From Prevotella sp. UBA2739 (GTDB lineage: Bacteria; Bacteroidota; Bacteroidia; Bacteroidales; Bacteroidaceae): a stretch of 11,038 bases of DNA. This document shows positions 1 to 8,800 of the stretch, piece after piece; the first letter of the stretch is position 1, and each line of letters begins with the position of its first letter. The position numbers and the translations under genes were made by a program. The stretch spans positions 21,839-32,876 of the forward strand of contig DEJV01000010.1 of NCBI GenBank assembly GCA_002353525.1, given 5' to 3'. The notes under the pieces were generated by a model. It worked only from the letters and a program-made list of their open reading frames with translations, did no database searches and was not told the origin of the DNA.

Positions 1-822
1 GGCATCCGCAAGTTGCGCGAGGAAGGTTGCGAGTTCAGGTCGCATATCGATGGCTCGAAACATATCTTCACCCCCGAGAACGTGATGGATACAGAGCGCA
101 TTATCGGTGCCGACATCATGATGGCTCTCGACGAATGCCCACCAGGTGAGAGCGACTATCAATATGCCAAGAAGTCGCTGGGCCTGACACAGCGATGGTT
201 AGACCGTTGCATCAAGCGCTTCAACGAGACCGAGCCTCTCTATGGTTACAAGCAGAGCCTCTTCCCTATCGTTCAGGGATGCACCTTTAAAGACCTTCGA
301 CAGGAAGCTGCCAAACATGTGGCCGACAAAGGGGCCGACGGTAATGCCATCGGCGGACTGGCCGTGGGAGAGCCTACCGAGGTGATGTACGAGATGATTG
401 AGGTGGTGAACGAGATTCTGCCCAAAGACAAGCCACGCTATCTGATGGGTGTAGGCACACCGCAAAACATTCTCGAGGCCATAGAGCGCGGTGTCGACAT
501 GTTCGACTGCGTGATGCCTACTCGCAACGGCAGAAACGCAATGTTGTTTACCTACAACGGAACGATGAACATGCGCAACAAGAAATGGGAGAAAGACTTT
601 TCGCCCATCGATCCCGACGGCTGCGATATAGACCGCATTCATAGCAAAGCCTATCTGCATCATCTGTTCAAAGCCCAGGAACTGCTTGCCATGCAGATTG
701 CCAGCATCCACAACCTGGCATTCTATCTGCGCCTCGTCAGCGACGCACGCCAGCATATTGAGCAGGGAGACTTCGTGATGTGGAAACGAAGCGTCATCGA
801 TAATCTTGGTAGAAGAATATAA
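1..822 (+). CDS. tgt: tRNA-guanine transglycosylase, 3' part (5' end outside window)
   Basis: Exchanges guanine at the wobble position of GUN-anticodon tRNAs for preQ1 in queuosine synthesis; cytoplasmic. The frame is open from base 1, and the 273 visible residues correspond to roughly residue 100 onward of the E. coli enzyme (about 375 aa), so the N-terminal third, including the DSGGFQ motif, lies outside. Visible family motifs are FDECPP, SLFPIVQG, GGLAVGEP, RYLMGVG and FDCVMPTR (502-525), the last holding the nucleophilic Asp. The IHNLAFY histidine that normally binds zinc is present, but the CxCxxC zinc cluster is not: the matching stretch reads DPDGCDIDRIHSKAYLHH with a single Cys (codon 622-624). 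The stop lies 13 nt before the permease gene, suggesting co-transcription. The product is certain; the zinc-site reading is from alignment by eye with remembered E. coli sequence. Confidence 0.95.
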   Translation, partial: GIRKLREEGCEFRSHIDGSKHIFTPENVMDTERIIGADIMMALDECPPGESDYQYAKKSLGLTQRWLDRCIKRFNETEPLYGYKQSLFPIVQGCTFKDLRQEAAKHVADKGADGNAIGGLAVGEPTEVMYEMIEVVNEILPKDKPRYLMGVGTPQNILEAIERGVDMFDCVMPTRNGRNAMLFTYNGTMNMRNKKWEKDFSPIDPDGCDIDRIHSKAYLHHLFKAQELLAMQIASIHNLAFYLRLVSDARQHIEQGDFVMWKRSVIDNLGRRI

Positions 823-835
823 CTAGACACAAAAC

Positions 836-2107
836 ATGGAATTCAGCAAAATCAGGAAACACCGCAAACGACTGAAAGCGGCAAGATGGATAGAACGGCA
901 TACGGGCTGGCTGAGAAAGACTGGCCAGTGGCTGCGCCGTCATCTTCATTTTCTGTTCCTGGCAATAGCCTGGCTTGGCAGAAAGCTCAGTTGGCTGAAG
1001 TGGATCAACCCCTTCCGCTATATCAAGCGGCTCGACTGGTATATCATCAAGAAGTTTATTGGCACTTACTTCTTTGCCATCATTCTCATCATCTCTATCT
1101 CTATCGTTTTCGATGTGAATGAGAATCTGGCCAAGTTCACGCAGTATCATGCACCGCTGAAGGCTATTGTGTTCGACTATTATGCCAACTTTGTCCCCTA
1201 CTTTGCCAATCTTTTCAGTCCGCTTTTTGTGTTCATTGCCGTCATATTCTTCACCTCGAAGCTGGCAGGCAATTCCGAGATTATCGCCATGCTTGCCGCA
1301 GGTGTCAGTTTCAAGCGGTTGATGCGTCCTTACATGATTTCGGCAGCCCTCATCACGGTCATGACTTTCTTGCTCGGAGCATATGTCATCCCCAAGGGAA
1401 CCATCGTGAGGCAGAATTTCGAAACCATGTATAAGAACAAGAAGAAGAATACATCGGCTGAGAATGTGCAATTGCAGGTGGGAAAAGGTGTCATTGCCTA
1501 CATCCAGCACTACGACAACAAGATGAAACGTGGGTATGGTTTCTGTCTGGACAAGTTTGAGAACAAAAAGTTGGTCAGCCACATGACGGCCATGGAAATC
1601 CAGTACGACACAATCTCTGATAGTAAGTATCACTGGAAAGCCCGCTCATGGAAGATACGAAAAATGACGGGTCTAAAAGAGACCATCACCAGTGGAGCCA
1701 GCCTCGACACACTCATCATGATGGAGCCTACCGACCTGGTGTTCTCGAAAGGCCAGCAAGAGACCTTTACCAGTCCGCAGCTGCGTGAGTATATCAGCAA
1801 ACAGATTGACCGAGGCTCCAGCAATGTGGTGCAATACGAAGTAGAGTATCACAAGCGAATAGCTATGTCGTTCGCCTCATTCATCCTCACCACCATCGGA
1901 CTCTCGTTGTCGTCGAGAAAAAGAAAGGGCGGAATGGGTCTTTACCTGGGCATCGGTCTGGCGTTGAGTTTCACTTATATCCTCCTTCAGACTGTCTCGG
2001 CCACATTTGCCATCAATGCGGGCACACCACCCATGCTATCAGCCTGGATTCCCAACATCATCTTTGCTGTTGTGGCCTGGTTCTGCTACCGTCATGCCCC
2101 GAATTAA
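836..2107 (+). CDS. LptF/LptG (YjgP/YjgQ) family permease, LPS export
   Basis: Inner-membrane subunit of the LptB2FG transporter, which extracts lipopolysaccharide from the inner membrane and passes it to the periplasmic bridge. At 423 aa it shows the family layout: TM segments near residues 75-92, 117-140 and 163-185, a periplasmic beta-rich domain at about 190-335, then TM segments near 340-360, 367-390 and 400-418. The cytoplasmic stretch NSEIIAMLAAGVSFKRLMRP (146-165) is the conserved loop expected to contact the LptB ATPase. Unusual is a basic, Trp-rich N-terminal extension of about 65 residues before the normal family start around KRLDWYIIKKF; it contains a short hydrophobic stretch (38-48). 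An internal start is possible, but no better ATG stands out. It follows tgt at 13 nt. I cannot tell LptF from LptG, so no symbol is given. Confidence 0.9.
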   Translation: MEFSKIRKHRKRLKAARWIERHTGWLRKTGQWLRRHLHFLFLAIAWLGRKLSWLKWINPFRYIKRLDWYIIKKFIGTYFFAIILIISISIVFDVNENLAKFTQYHAPLKAIVFDYYANFVPYFANLFSPLFVFIAVIFFTSKLAGNSEIIAMLAAGVSFKRLMRPYMISAALITVMTFLLGAYVIPKGTIVRQNFETMYKNKKKNTSAENVQLQVGKGVIAYIQHYDNKMKRGYGFCLDKFENKKLVSHMTAMEIQYDTISDSKYHWKARSWKIRKMTGLKETITSGASLDTLIMMEPTDLVFSKGQQETFTSPQLREYISKQIDRGSSNVVQYEVEYHKRIAMSFASFILTTIGLSLSSRKRKGGMGLYLGIGLALSFTYILLQTVSATFAINAGTPPMLSAWIPNIIFAVVAWFCYRHAPN

Positions 2108-2166
2108 TCAATCGTAGTATTTTAGGATGTGAGGTCTGGAAGTATGAATTTCGTTGATGCGAGGGT

Positions 2167-2294
2167 CGAAATATCGAAACATCGAAACATCGATATATCG
2201 AGATAACGAAATATCGAAATGTCGAAACTTCGAGATATTGAAACTTCGAAACTTCGAGGCATCGAATCTTCAAGAATCGAAACATTCAAAACAT
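2167..2294. repeat. Degenerate 8-bp tandem array upstream of the DEAD-box gene
   Basis: Thirteen consecutive units of exactly 8 bp run from 2167 to 2270 with consensus CGAAAYWT (for example CGAAATAT, CGAAACAT, CGAAACTT, CGAGATAT). They are followed by a 7-bp slip (CAAGAAT), one more good unit at 2278-2285 and a decayed 9-bp unit to 2294. The CGA start of the unit is best conserved, the rest varies. The array ends 25 nt before the helicase ATG. No TAnnTTTG promoter box is visible between 2108 and 2319, so the helicase promoter is either inside the array, divergent, or upstream. Nothing else is recognised in the 2108-2166 stretch. Confidence 0.9.
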
Positions 2295-2319
2295 CAATTA
2301 GAATTATTATCATTCATAT

Positions 2320-3654
<1,335 letters not shown>

Positions 3655-3675
3655 TTGGATGCGCTTCTGTTCTTT

Positions 3676-6600
3676 CTATCTCATTCCACCACCGAAGCCG
3701 CCACGCTGCCCATTCCCTCTGGGGCCACCCCAGCCGCCTCGGTTGTTCCACTCTCCAGGGCCTCCACGTCGGCCTCGTTCGCCACCAGCACCTTGTCTGC
3801 CTCCAAAGAAATTCAGCCTATAGCTCACGTGCAACATGGCGTAAGTGGTCAGCGAATTTACTTCGCGGTCGGTCCATCCATTGGCGTTGACCGTGCGCGA
3901 GAAATTGGTTTGCTCATGCAGAATGTCGTACCATTGCAACATGACCGTGAGTTTCTTTCCCCGCAAAAAGCTGTGTGACAATTGTGCATTCCAAATCAGT
4001 TCGTTGGTATTCAGCGTCTTGTCGCTGTAACCACGCTTGCTGTACATGGTCATGTCGGTTGACAAATCGGTTCCCCAGGGGAAGGTGACACGCGAATTGA
4101 ATCCATACGACAGATTCCACGTCGACAGATTGTTCGATGCCTGCAGTTTGTTTTCCGTGTGTGCATAGGTTGTGCTGCCATTCAGCGACACGTTGAGCCA
4201 ACTGTTCCGATAGCTGAGCGACACGTTGGGTGCTATATTATAGGTATGTGTGACATTTCTGTCGGGAGTGGCCGTACGGTTCAGGTTGACATAACCCACA
4301 TGATGGTCGTAACTCCCTCGCAACGAGCCACTGACATCCCATCGGTTCAAGGTGTCGAGCGCAATATTAAACATAGCCCCAAGACTGCCGCCCCAGTTGC
4401 CGTTAATATTCTCAGGACGGCTGATGCGGCCACCCGTTTGCTCGTTGTAGGTCACCACATTGCCAATAGAATTGCTGGTACGCCGGAAAGAGGCGTTGGT
4501 ATTAAAGCTCCAATGGCGGCTGGCTTTCGGCACGGTGAACCCCATGCTGTCGGTCACCAGTTCCGTTCTGCGCTGCAACATGTAGTTGACGTTCATATTG
4601 GTGGTGAACGACGGTTTTAGTCCTGGGTTACCCATGGTAACCGACAGTGGGTTCGTATCGTCGTAGATATCGAGCAGCTGGGTGATGGAAGGTTGCGAGC
4701 TCGACCCTCTGAGTGTGGCACGCAGATGGGATTGCTGACTGAACCTGTAATTCAGATTCAGCGTCGGTGAGATATTCGCCACGTTACGTATCGTGTCAAC
4801 AGGCACACCCAGGTATTGCTGAATGAAGTGCGACCGTTGCGGTTGTACCGACACGCCCACATTCATATTATACTTCTCGCGGTTCACACGAAGTTGTATG
4901 TCCATATTGTGTGTATACTCATCACGTTTTGAATAGCGGCTGAGCGCATCGCTGAGATAATCCTCATAGGGATTGTCCAAATAGCCGAACAGGCGCTGCC
5001 AGTCACGATACTGTTGCAACACGTCGGCAAAAGCCTCGTCGGTAAATGCCGGAAAATCGTAGGTCGACGGATCACTCTTCTGGTGGCTGTAGCTATAGCG
5101 GTAGCTCAACTGCAGATAGAGTCCTTCTTGCCCCACCATGCGTCGTTGCATACCTCCCCGTCCCCTTCCGAACGGTCCACGCGATTCTTGCTCATTCGCA
5201 CGAGTGGGGTTTTTCTTGAAAATGAGCAACGGTTCCGTATAGGTTGCTCCAATCGACCAACTGAAGTTATTGGAGGGCGAGAGTGTGTAGCGGTTGGTTT
5301 GGTAGGTAGAGTCGTTGCCTTGCATGTCGGGTGTCAAATACAGGCGTACGGCCGAAAGGCTCGCATTCCTGTTTTGTCCGTCACGATAGCTTATGTTTGA
5401 GTTGAGTGCCACATTTCGCCCCTTTGTTCCCCATCGGTGGTAGAGTTGCAATTGCGAGCTTAGGTTTTTGTTTGTTCCATAGCTGCCCGACTTATTGGTT
5501 CTGCTGTTCACCGCCAGTGCATTCTGGCTTAACTCCGACAGTCCCTCGCTGCTGAGCGGGTCATCCACATAGTCGAACGGATTGACATTAAAGCTGGCCG
5601 ATGTCGACGTGTTCCTGCTGTCGCTCGTTGAGAAACTCACGTTGGGGCGGAACGACAAGGTGGTGCTTTTATTGATGTTCCATTGCAAATTCATATTGCC
5701 GGTCCAGTTGTTGTTTCGTGAATAGCTCTGAGAGATGCTGTTGGTAAAAGCGCCACCGCGCGTGTTCACAAAGTTCTCCGCACCTGTCCGGTTCCAGTTG
5801 TCGGCATCTTGATGGTTCCAGGTGACGCGCCCGTTCACCTTCAGGTCTTTGTCGTTCTCATAACTAATGTCAAGCGCAGCCGTTTTAGCATGCCGCTGAC
5901 CGTTGTTGTTGCCGCGTCCTCGCCCTCCTCGTCCCGAGAAGTTGCGGTCGTTCACGTTATTGGCATTTCCCATGAACGTATAACGCATCGCACCAAAGGG
6001 TTTCATGGCTGTCAGTCTGATGCCATATCGTTTCTTCGTACCGATACCTACGTCAGGATTCATTTGCAGCCCATTACGCATGCTGCGCTTGGTGACAAAC
6101 TCCAGCACAAAGTCATCATTGCCGTCGTCAATACCTGTCAGCCGCGAAAGATCACTTTTCTCGTCGTAGGCCTTTACTTGGTCTATCACATACGAAGGAA
6201 GGTTCTTCATCACTGCATCGTTGTTGCCTGTCATGAAGTCGCGTCCGTCCATCTTGAATTTCTTCACATTCTTTCCATTAATCGAAATGCCGCCATTATC
6301 ATCCACCTTCGCTCCTGGAAGCATTTCTACAAGCGACTCTATGACAGACCCTTCAGGCACCCTGAAAGCATCGGCATTATAGACAACGGTGTCGTCCTTG
6401 ATCACCATCTTGGGAACGTTGGCCGTAATCACCGCCTCACGGATCTGCACCGTTGCTGTTCTCATCTGCAAGTTGCCTAGCGATAACGACTGGCCTGCAG
6501 TAAGTACCAACGACCTGTTGTAAGGCTGATACCCCAGATAGGAAGCCTTCAGCACATAATTCCCCGACGACAGGCCCGTCATCGAGAAACGCCCCGAGGC

Positions 6601-6861
6601 ATCCGACAAACTGCCTGTTACAAACACCGTGTCGTTCGCGCCATTGCTCTTCTGACGTATTCTGTAGAGTTGGAGTGTGGTTTTCTCCAATGCTGTTCTT
6701 TCTTGTTCGTCGATCACCCGCCCGCTTACCGATGCATTCTGTGCATTGACAACCAGCAGGTGCATCATCAACGGGAGAACTATCATCAAGCGTTTCCCGA
6801 CAAGTGAAAAGACATTGCTTGCTATTTGAGTACCATTCATGAGTGTTAAGTCTTTATCCAT
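3676..6861 (-). CDS. Outer-membrane beta-barrel protein, SusC/TonB-receptor-like (OMP_b-brl_3 type), with RG-rich tail
   Basis: About 1061 aa. Order: signal peptide with hydrophobic core RLMIVLPLMMHLLVVNAQ (residues about 24-41), carboxypeptidase-regulatory-like beta-sandwich (about 42-134), a plug-like domain (about 144-259, with VVYNADAFRVPEGSVIESLV and INGKNVKKFKMDGRDF), then a long barrel of alternating aromatic/polar strands ending at MLHVSYRLNFF. This layout is common in Bacteroidota proteins annotated as outer-membrane beta-barrel or TonB-dependent receptor; the substrate is unknown and no clear TonB box is seen. The final 42 residues (3679-3804) are a Gly/Arg-rich tail, with two further RG-rich patches inside (about 5912-5940 and 5152-5182). 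Start chosen at 6861 because GGAG lies about 9 nt upstream and a signal peptide follows; starts at 6909 (longer n-region) and 6840 are alternatives. No SusD-like partner is adjacent. Confidence 0.85.
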   Translation of the reverse strand: MDKDLTLMNGTQIASNVFSLVGKRLMIVLPLMMHLLVVNAQNASVSGRVIDEQERTALEKTTLQLYRIRQKSNGANDTVFVTGSLSDASGRFSMTGLSSGNYVLKASYLGYQPYNRSLVLTAGQSLSLGNLQMRTATVQIREAVITANVPKMVIKDDTVVYNADAFRVPEGSVIESLVEMLPGAKVDDNGGISINGKNVKKFKMDGRDFMTGNNDAVMKNLPSYVIDQVKAYDEKSDLSRLTGIDDGNDDFVLEFVTKRSMRNGLQMNPDVGIGTKKRYGIRLTAMKPFGAMRYTFMGNANNVNDRNFSGRGGRGRGNNNGQRHAKTAALDISYENDKDLKVNGRVTWNHQDADNWNRTGAENFVNTRGGAFTNSISQSYSRNNNWTGNMNLQWNINKSTTLSFRPNVSFSTSDSRNTSTSASFNVNPFDYVDDPLSSEGLSELSQNALAVNSRTNKSGSYGTNKNLSSQLQLYHRWGTKGRNVALNSNISYRDGQNRNASLSAVRLYLTPDMQGNDSTYQTNRYTLSPSNNFSWSIGATYTEPLLIFKKNPTRANEQESRGPFGRGRGGMQRRMVGQEGLYLQLSYRYSYSHQKSDPSTYDFPAFTDEAFADVLQQYRDWQRLFGYLDNPYEDYLSDALSRYSKRDEYTHNMDIQLRVNREKYNMNVGVSVQPQRSHFIQQYLGVPVDTIRNVANISPTLNLNYRFSQQSHLRATLRGSSSQPSITQLLDIYDDTNPLSVTMGNPGLKPSFTTNMNVNYMLQRRTELVTDSMGFTVPKASRHWSFNTNASFRRTSNSIGNVVTYNEQTGGRISRPENINGNWGGSLGAMFNIALDTLNRWDVSGSLRGSYDHHVGYVNLNRTATPDRNVTHTYNIAPNVSLSYRNSWLNVSLNGSTTYAHTENKLQASNNLSTWNLSYGFNSRVTFPWGTDLSTDMTMYSKRGYSDKTLNTNELIWNAQLSHSFLRGKKLTVMLQWYDILHEQTNFSRTVNANGWTDREVNSLTTYAMLHVSYRLNFFGGRQGAGGERGRRGGPGEWNNRGGWGGPRGNGQRGGFGGGMR

Positions 6862-7181
6862 CTTATTACTCCATTCCGAGATGACAAGATGCGCGTATTC
6901 ATTTAACATTTAGACGCACAAAAAGAAAAAAATATTAAAGACCCTATTTACAATTAACTTTTATTAGCTAGAGCATATCCTACCCCATTCACCACGGAAA
7001 AGAATAATTCTTTATAATGAGGTATTGATAATACTATCAAAATAATGTGTTTGTTGTGCAACGAAATATAAAAATACGGTACAAAGTAAACGTTTACGCT
7101 AAAAATATTGTTAAATATTATAAATATTCTATCGTTGTGCTCCCACACACAGTAAAACGTCAAAAAATATCAAGAAAATGT
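6862..7181. other. AT-rich divergent intergenic region
   Basis: This stretch between the - strand barrel gene and the + strand transporter genes is strongly AT-rich and must hold the barrel gene's promoter. No perfect TAnnTTTG is found on the - strand; the nearest are TTATTTTG and TTACTTTG (reverse complement of 7082-7089), each one base off and lacking a spaced TTTG. A - strand open frame at 6954-7163 exists but looks like chance (see rejected items). The one sharp element is the palindrome at 7086-7097. Confidence 0.6.
7086..7097. promoter_or_regulatory. 12-bp perfect palindrome GTAAACGTTTAC, possible operator
   Basis: Perfect dyad with a central CG, resembling operator halves bound by LacI/PurR-type regulators (family knowledge). 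On the - strand it overlaps a promoter-like TTACTTTG, so a repressor bound here could control the barrel gene; the 5' leader would be roughly 210 nt. Operator status is inference. A 12-bp palindrome in AT-rich DNA can also arise by chance. Confidence 0.3.
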
Positions 7182-7212
7182 TTTGGCAGTTAAAAAAATT
7201 ACGTTATCTTTG
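7182..7212 (+). promoter_or_regulatory. Bacteroidota-type promoter P1
   Basis: TTTG at 7182-7185, a spacer of 19 nt, then TATCTTTG at 7205-7212, followed by CA. This is a full match to the -33/-7 consensus of the Bacteroides primary sigma factor (TTTG, about 19 nt, TAnnTTTG). Transcription would begin near 7219. The first plausible product is a short RNA ending at the hairpin at 7271-7304, or with read-through, the substrate-binding protein gene at 7480. Confidence 0.75.
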
Positions 7213-7218
7213 CATCAG

Positions 7219-7312
7219 TTATCCTGAAAACAATCTTTTTACCTTAAAAAAACTAATACCTATTGAAGATATAGAGCGATTACCTGTGAAGGCGATCGCT
7301 TTATTGTTTTTA
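7219..7312 (+). ncRNA. Candidate short RNA or attenuated leader
   Basis: Bounded by a consensus promoter ending at 7212 and a terminator-like hairpin with T tract ending about 7311, giving a transcript of about 90 nt with no ATG inside. No known riboswitch motif is recognised; in particular no cobalamin-riboswitch B12 box is seen, although the downstream genes could transport cobalamin. It may be a free small RNA or a leader whose termination controls the downstream transporter. Both ends are inferred from motifs only. Confidence 0.3.
7271..7311 (+). terminator. Terminator-like hairpin in the leader
   Basis: ATAGAGCGAT (7271-7280) pairs with ATCGCTTTAT (7295-7304) over 10 bp with one G-U pair, enclosing a 14-nt loop, followed by TGTTTTT (7305-7311). 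The stem has only moderate GC, so it could be a partial terminator or attenuator. Confidence 0.5.
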
Positions 7313-7345
7313 GGAGTGTAAACATATGCTTTCCCCATCCTCGAA

Positions 7346-7407
7346 CGTTATCGTTAACGTTAACGTTATCGTTGAAACAATTCTCAATCCTCAATTCTCC
7401 ATTCTCA
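7346..7407. repeat. Composite array, copy 1: 6-bp CGTTAW x5 then 7-bp ATTCTCA x4
   Basis: Five 6-bp units at 7346-7375 (CGTTAT, CGTTAA, CGTTAA, CGTTAT, CGTTGA), a 4-nt link, then four 7-bp units at 7380-7407 (ATTCTCA, ATCCTCA, ATTCTCC, ATTCTCA). The same two-part arrangement in the same order and orientation recurs at 8911-8966 before the permease gene. Promoter P2 lies between this copy and its gene. Confidence 0.9.
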
Positions 7408-7431
7408 ATTAATTAAATTACTGTTGTTTTC

Positions 7432-7462
7432 TTGTTGGTATCAGGATTAATTCGTAATTTTG
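7432..7462 (+). promoter_or_regulatory. Bacteroidota-type promoter P2 for the substrate-binding protein gene
   Basis: TAATTTTG at 7455-7462, followed by C, matches the -7 consensus TAnnTTTG. Twenty nt upstream is TTG (7432-7434, preceded by C) as a partial -33 element. Transcription would start near 7469, leaving a leader of only about 10 nt before the ATG at 7480, with no Shine-Dalgarno. Confidence 0.65.
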
Positions 7463-7479
7463 CACTAAAATAGAAGACA

Positions 7480-8667
7480 ATGAAAAAAACAACTATTTAC
7501 CTATTAGCTGTCATGACGATTCTCATGGCCTGCAACAACAAAAAAGCCAGCAACACAGCTGAGACAAGCAACAACACCGATACCACAGACTCTGCACTTA
7601 TCGTTCAACCCGAGTTTGCCAAAGGATTTACCGTGACCTATGCGGGCAATGGCATACGCCTTGTTGACATCAGCGACCCACAGAAGGGCGAGAGCGAGAG
7701 TAAGATGGGCAAAGGCGAGAAGATGGAACGGTCGTACCATTTTGCTCTTCTTTCTAAAGGTGCCGACGCTTCGGCTGTGCCCGAGGAATACGTGAAAGTG
7801 GAAGTGCCCATCCAGCGCACCATTTGCATGACCACCCCGCAACTCTCCAACTTCATTGTGATGAATGCCCTCGACGTGGTGAAGGGCATCACAAGCACCA
7901 AGAACCTTTTCAATAAAGACGTCAAACAACGTGTGAAAGACGGGCGCATTGCGAAGATTGGCATGGAGGGCAACTTCGATGCCGAGGTCATCATTGCCGC
8001 CAACCCCGACGTCATCTTCATCTCGCCCTTCAAACGGGGTGGATACGACGCCATCAAAGATACAGGCATCACACTCGTGCCTCACCTGGGATACAAGGAA
8101 CTCGATCCGCTGGGTCAGGCCGAATGGGTGAAGTTCATTGGCATGTTCATCGGCATGGAGAAAGAGGCCAACGAGATTTTCAGTGGCATCAAGAGCCGCT
8201 ACAACGAGGTGAAGGCCATGGCCCAGAAGGTGACGACGCGCCCCACGGTGCTGAGTGGCGAGATGCACGGGGGCAACTGGTTTGCTGTGGGAGGAAAGAA
8301 CTATCTGGCACAGATGTTCCGCGACGCAGGTGCCGAATACATTCTGAAAGACGATACCCACACGGGTGGCATCCCCATGGAGTTTGAGAAACTGTATGCC
8401 ATTGCCGCCAATGCCGACTACTGGCGCATATTGAACAGCTTCCCTGGTGAGTTCTCTTATGAGGCGCTGAAGGCCTCCGAGCCCCGCAATGCCGATTTCA
8501 AGGCATGGAAAGAGAAGCATGTGCTCTATTGCAATATGAAGCAGACGCCCTATTATGAGGCAGCCACTGTCCAACCCGACGTTCTGTTACAGGACTTCGT
8601 GTTTGCCTTCCACCCCGAGCTGATGCCCAAAGACTATCAGCCCACCTTCTATCACCTGTTAAAATAG
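7480..8667 (+). CDS. ABC transporter substrate-binding lipoprotein, FecB/BtuF-like (iron complex or cobalamin type)
   Basis: Binds a metal complex or corrinoid on the periplasmic side and delivers it to a FecCD/BtuC permease. It has 395 aa. The N-terminus is a lipoprotein signal with lipobox LMAC and lipidated Cys at residue 18, followed by an Asn/Thr/Ser-rich linker. The class III periplasmic-binding fold covers about residues 105-375, with family-like stretches AKIGMEGNFDAEVIIAANPD and DVIFISP, a helical backbone region, and GNWFAVGGKNYLAQMFRDAGAEY in the second lobe. An extra segment of about 80 residues precedes the first lobe, as in several Bacteroidota homologues. The permease follows after 305 nt of repeat-rich spacer and the ATPase is absent nearby. 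Ligand (ferric siderophore, haem or cobalamin) cannot be decided from sequence. Confidence 0.85.
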   Translation: MKKTTIYLLAVMTILMACNNKKASNTAETSNNTDTTDSALIVQPEFAKGFTVTYAGNGIRLVDISDPQKGESESKMGKGEKMERSYHFALLSKGADASAVPEEYVKVEVPIQRTICMTTPQLSNFIVMNALDVVKGITSTKNLFNKDVKQRVKDGRIAKIGMEGNFDAEVIIAANPDVIFISPFKRGGYDAIKDTGITLVPHLGYKELDPLGQAEWVKFIGMFIGMEKEANEIFSGIKSRYNEVKAMAQKVTTRPTVLSGEMHGGNWFAVGGKNYLAQMFRDAGAEYILKDDTHTGGIPMEFEKLYAIAANADYWRILNSFPGEFSYEALKASEPRNADFKAWKEKHVLYCNMKQTPYYEAATVQPDVLLQDFVFAFHPELMPKDYQPTFYHLLK

Positions 8668-8693
8668 AGATTTCGCAAGTATGAAGGAATGTA

Positions 8694-8752
8694 GACAAGT
8701 GACAAGTGACAAGTGAAAAGCTTCTTCAAGTGAACAGTGAAAAGTGAAAAGT
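8694..8752. repeat. 7-bp tandem array, GACAAGT / GAAAAGT type
   Basis: Three GACAAGT units (8694-8714) and one GAAAAGC (8715-8721), a 10-nt interruption, then GAACAGT, GAAAAGT and GAAAAGT (8732-8752). It lies 26 nt after the stop of the substrate-binding protein gene. The 305-nt spacer to the permease is mostly made of arrays like this; no terminator and no TAnnTTTG box is seen in it. Confidence 0.85.
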
Positions 8753-8800
8753 TATGATTACTCTCAAGGCAGTACCTCCAACTCGAAAGGTAATCACACC

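Noticed and set aside
794..1633. Long - strand open frame opposite the LptF/LptG permease
   Set aside because: Antisense shadow of a clear coding gene; translation is His/Asp/Glu-rich without domain features.
2167..2294. CRISPR array
   Set aside because: The 8-bp units are directly adjacent with no unique spacers, and there are no cas genes in the window.
6954..7163. 69-codon open frame on the - strand in the AT-rich divergent region
   Set aside because: The hydrophobic, Phe/Ile/Tyr-rich translation is what AT-rich DNA gives by chance; no family resemblance, and it overlaps the palindrome and probable promoter area of the barrel gene.
7219..7479. Cobalamin riboswitch upstream of the possible corrinoid transporter
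   Set aside because: No B12-box-like conserved core or matching multi-stem layout could be seen, and much of the stretch is tandem repeat.
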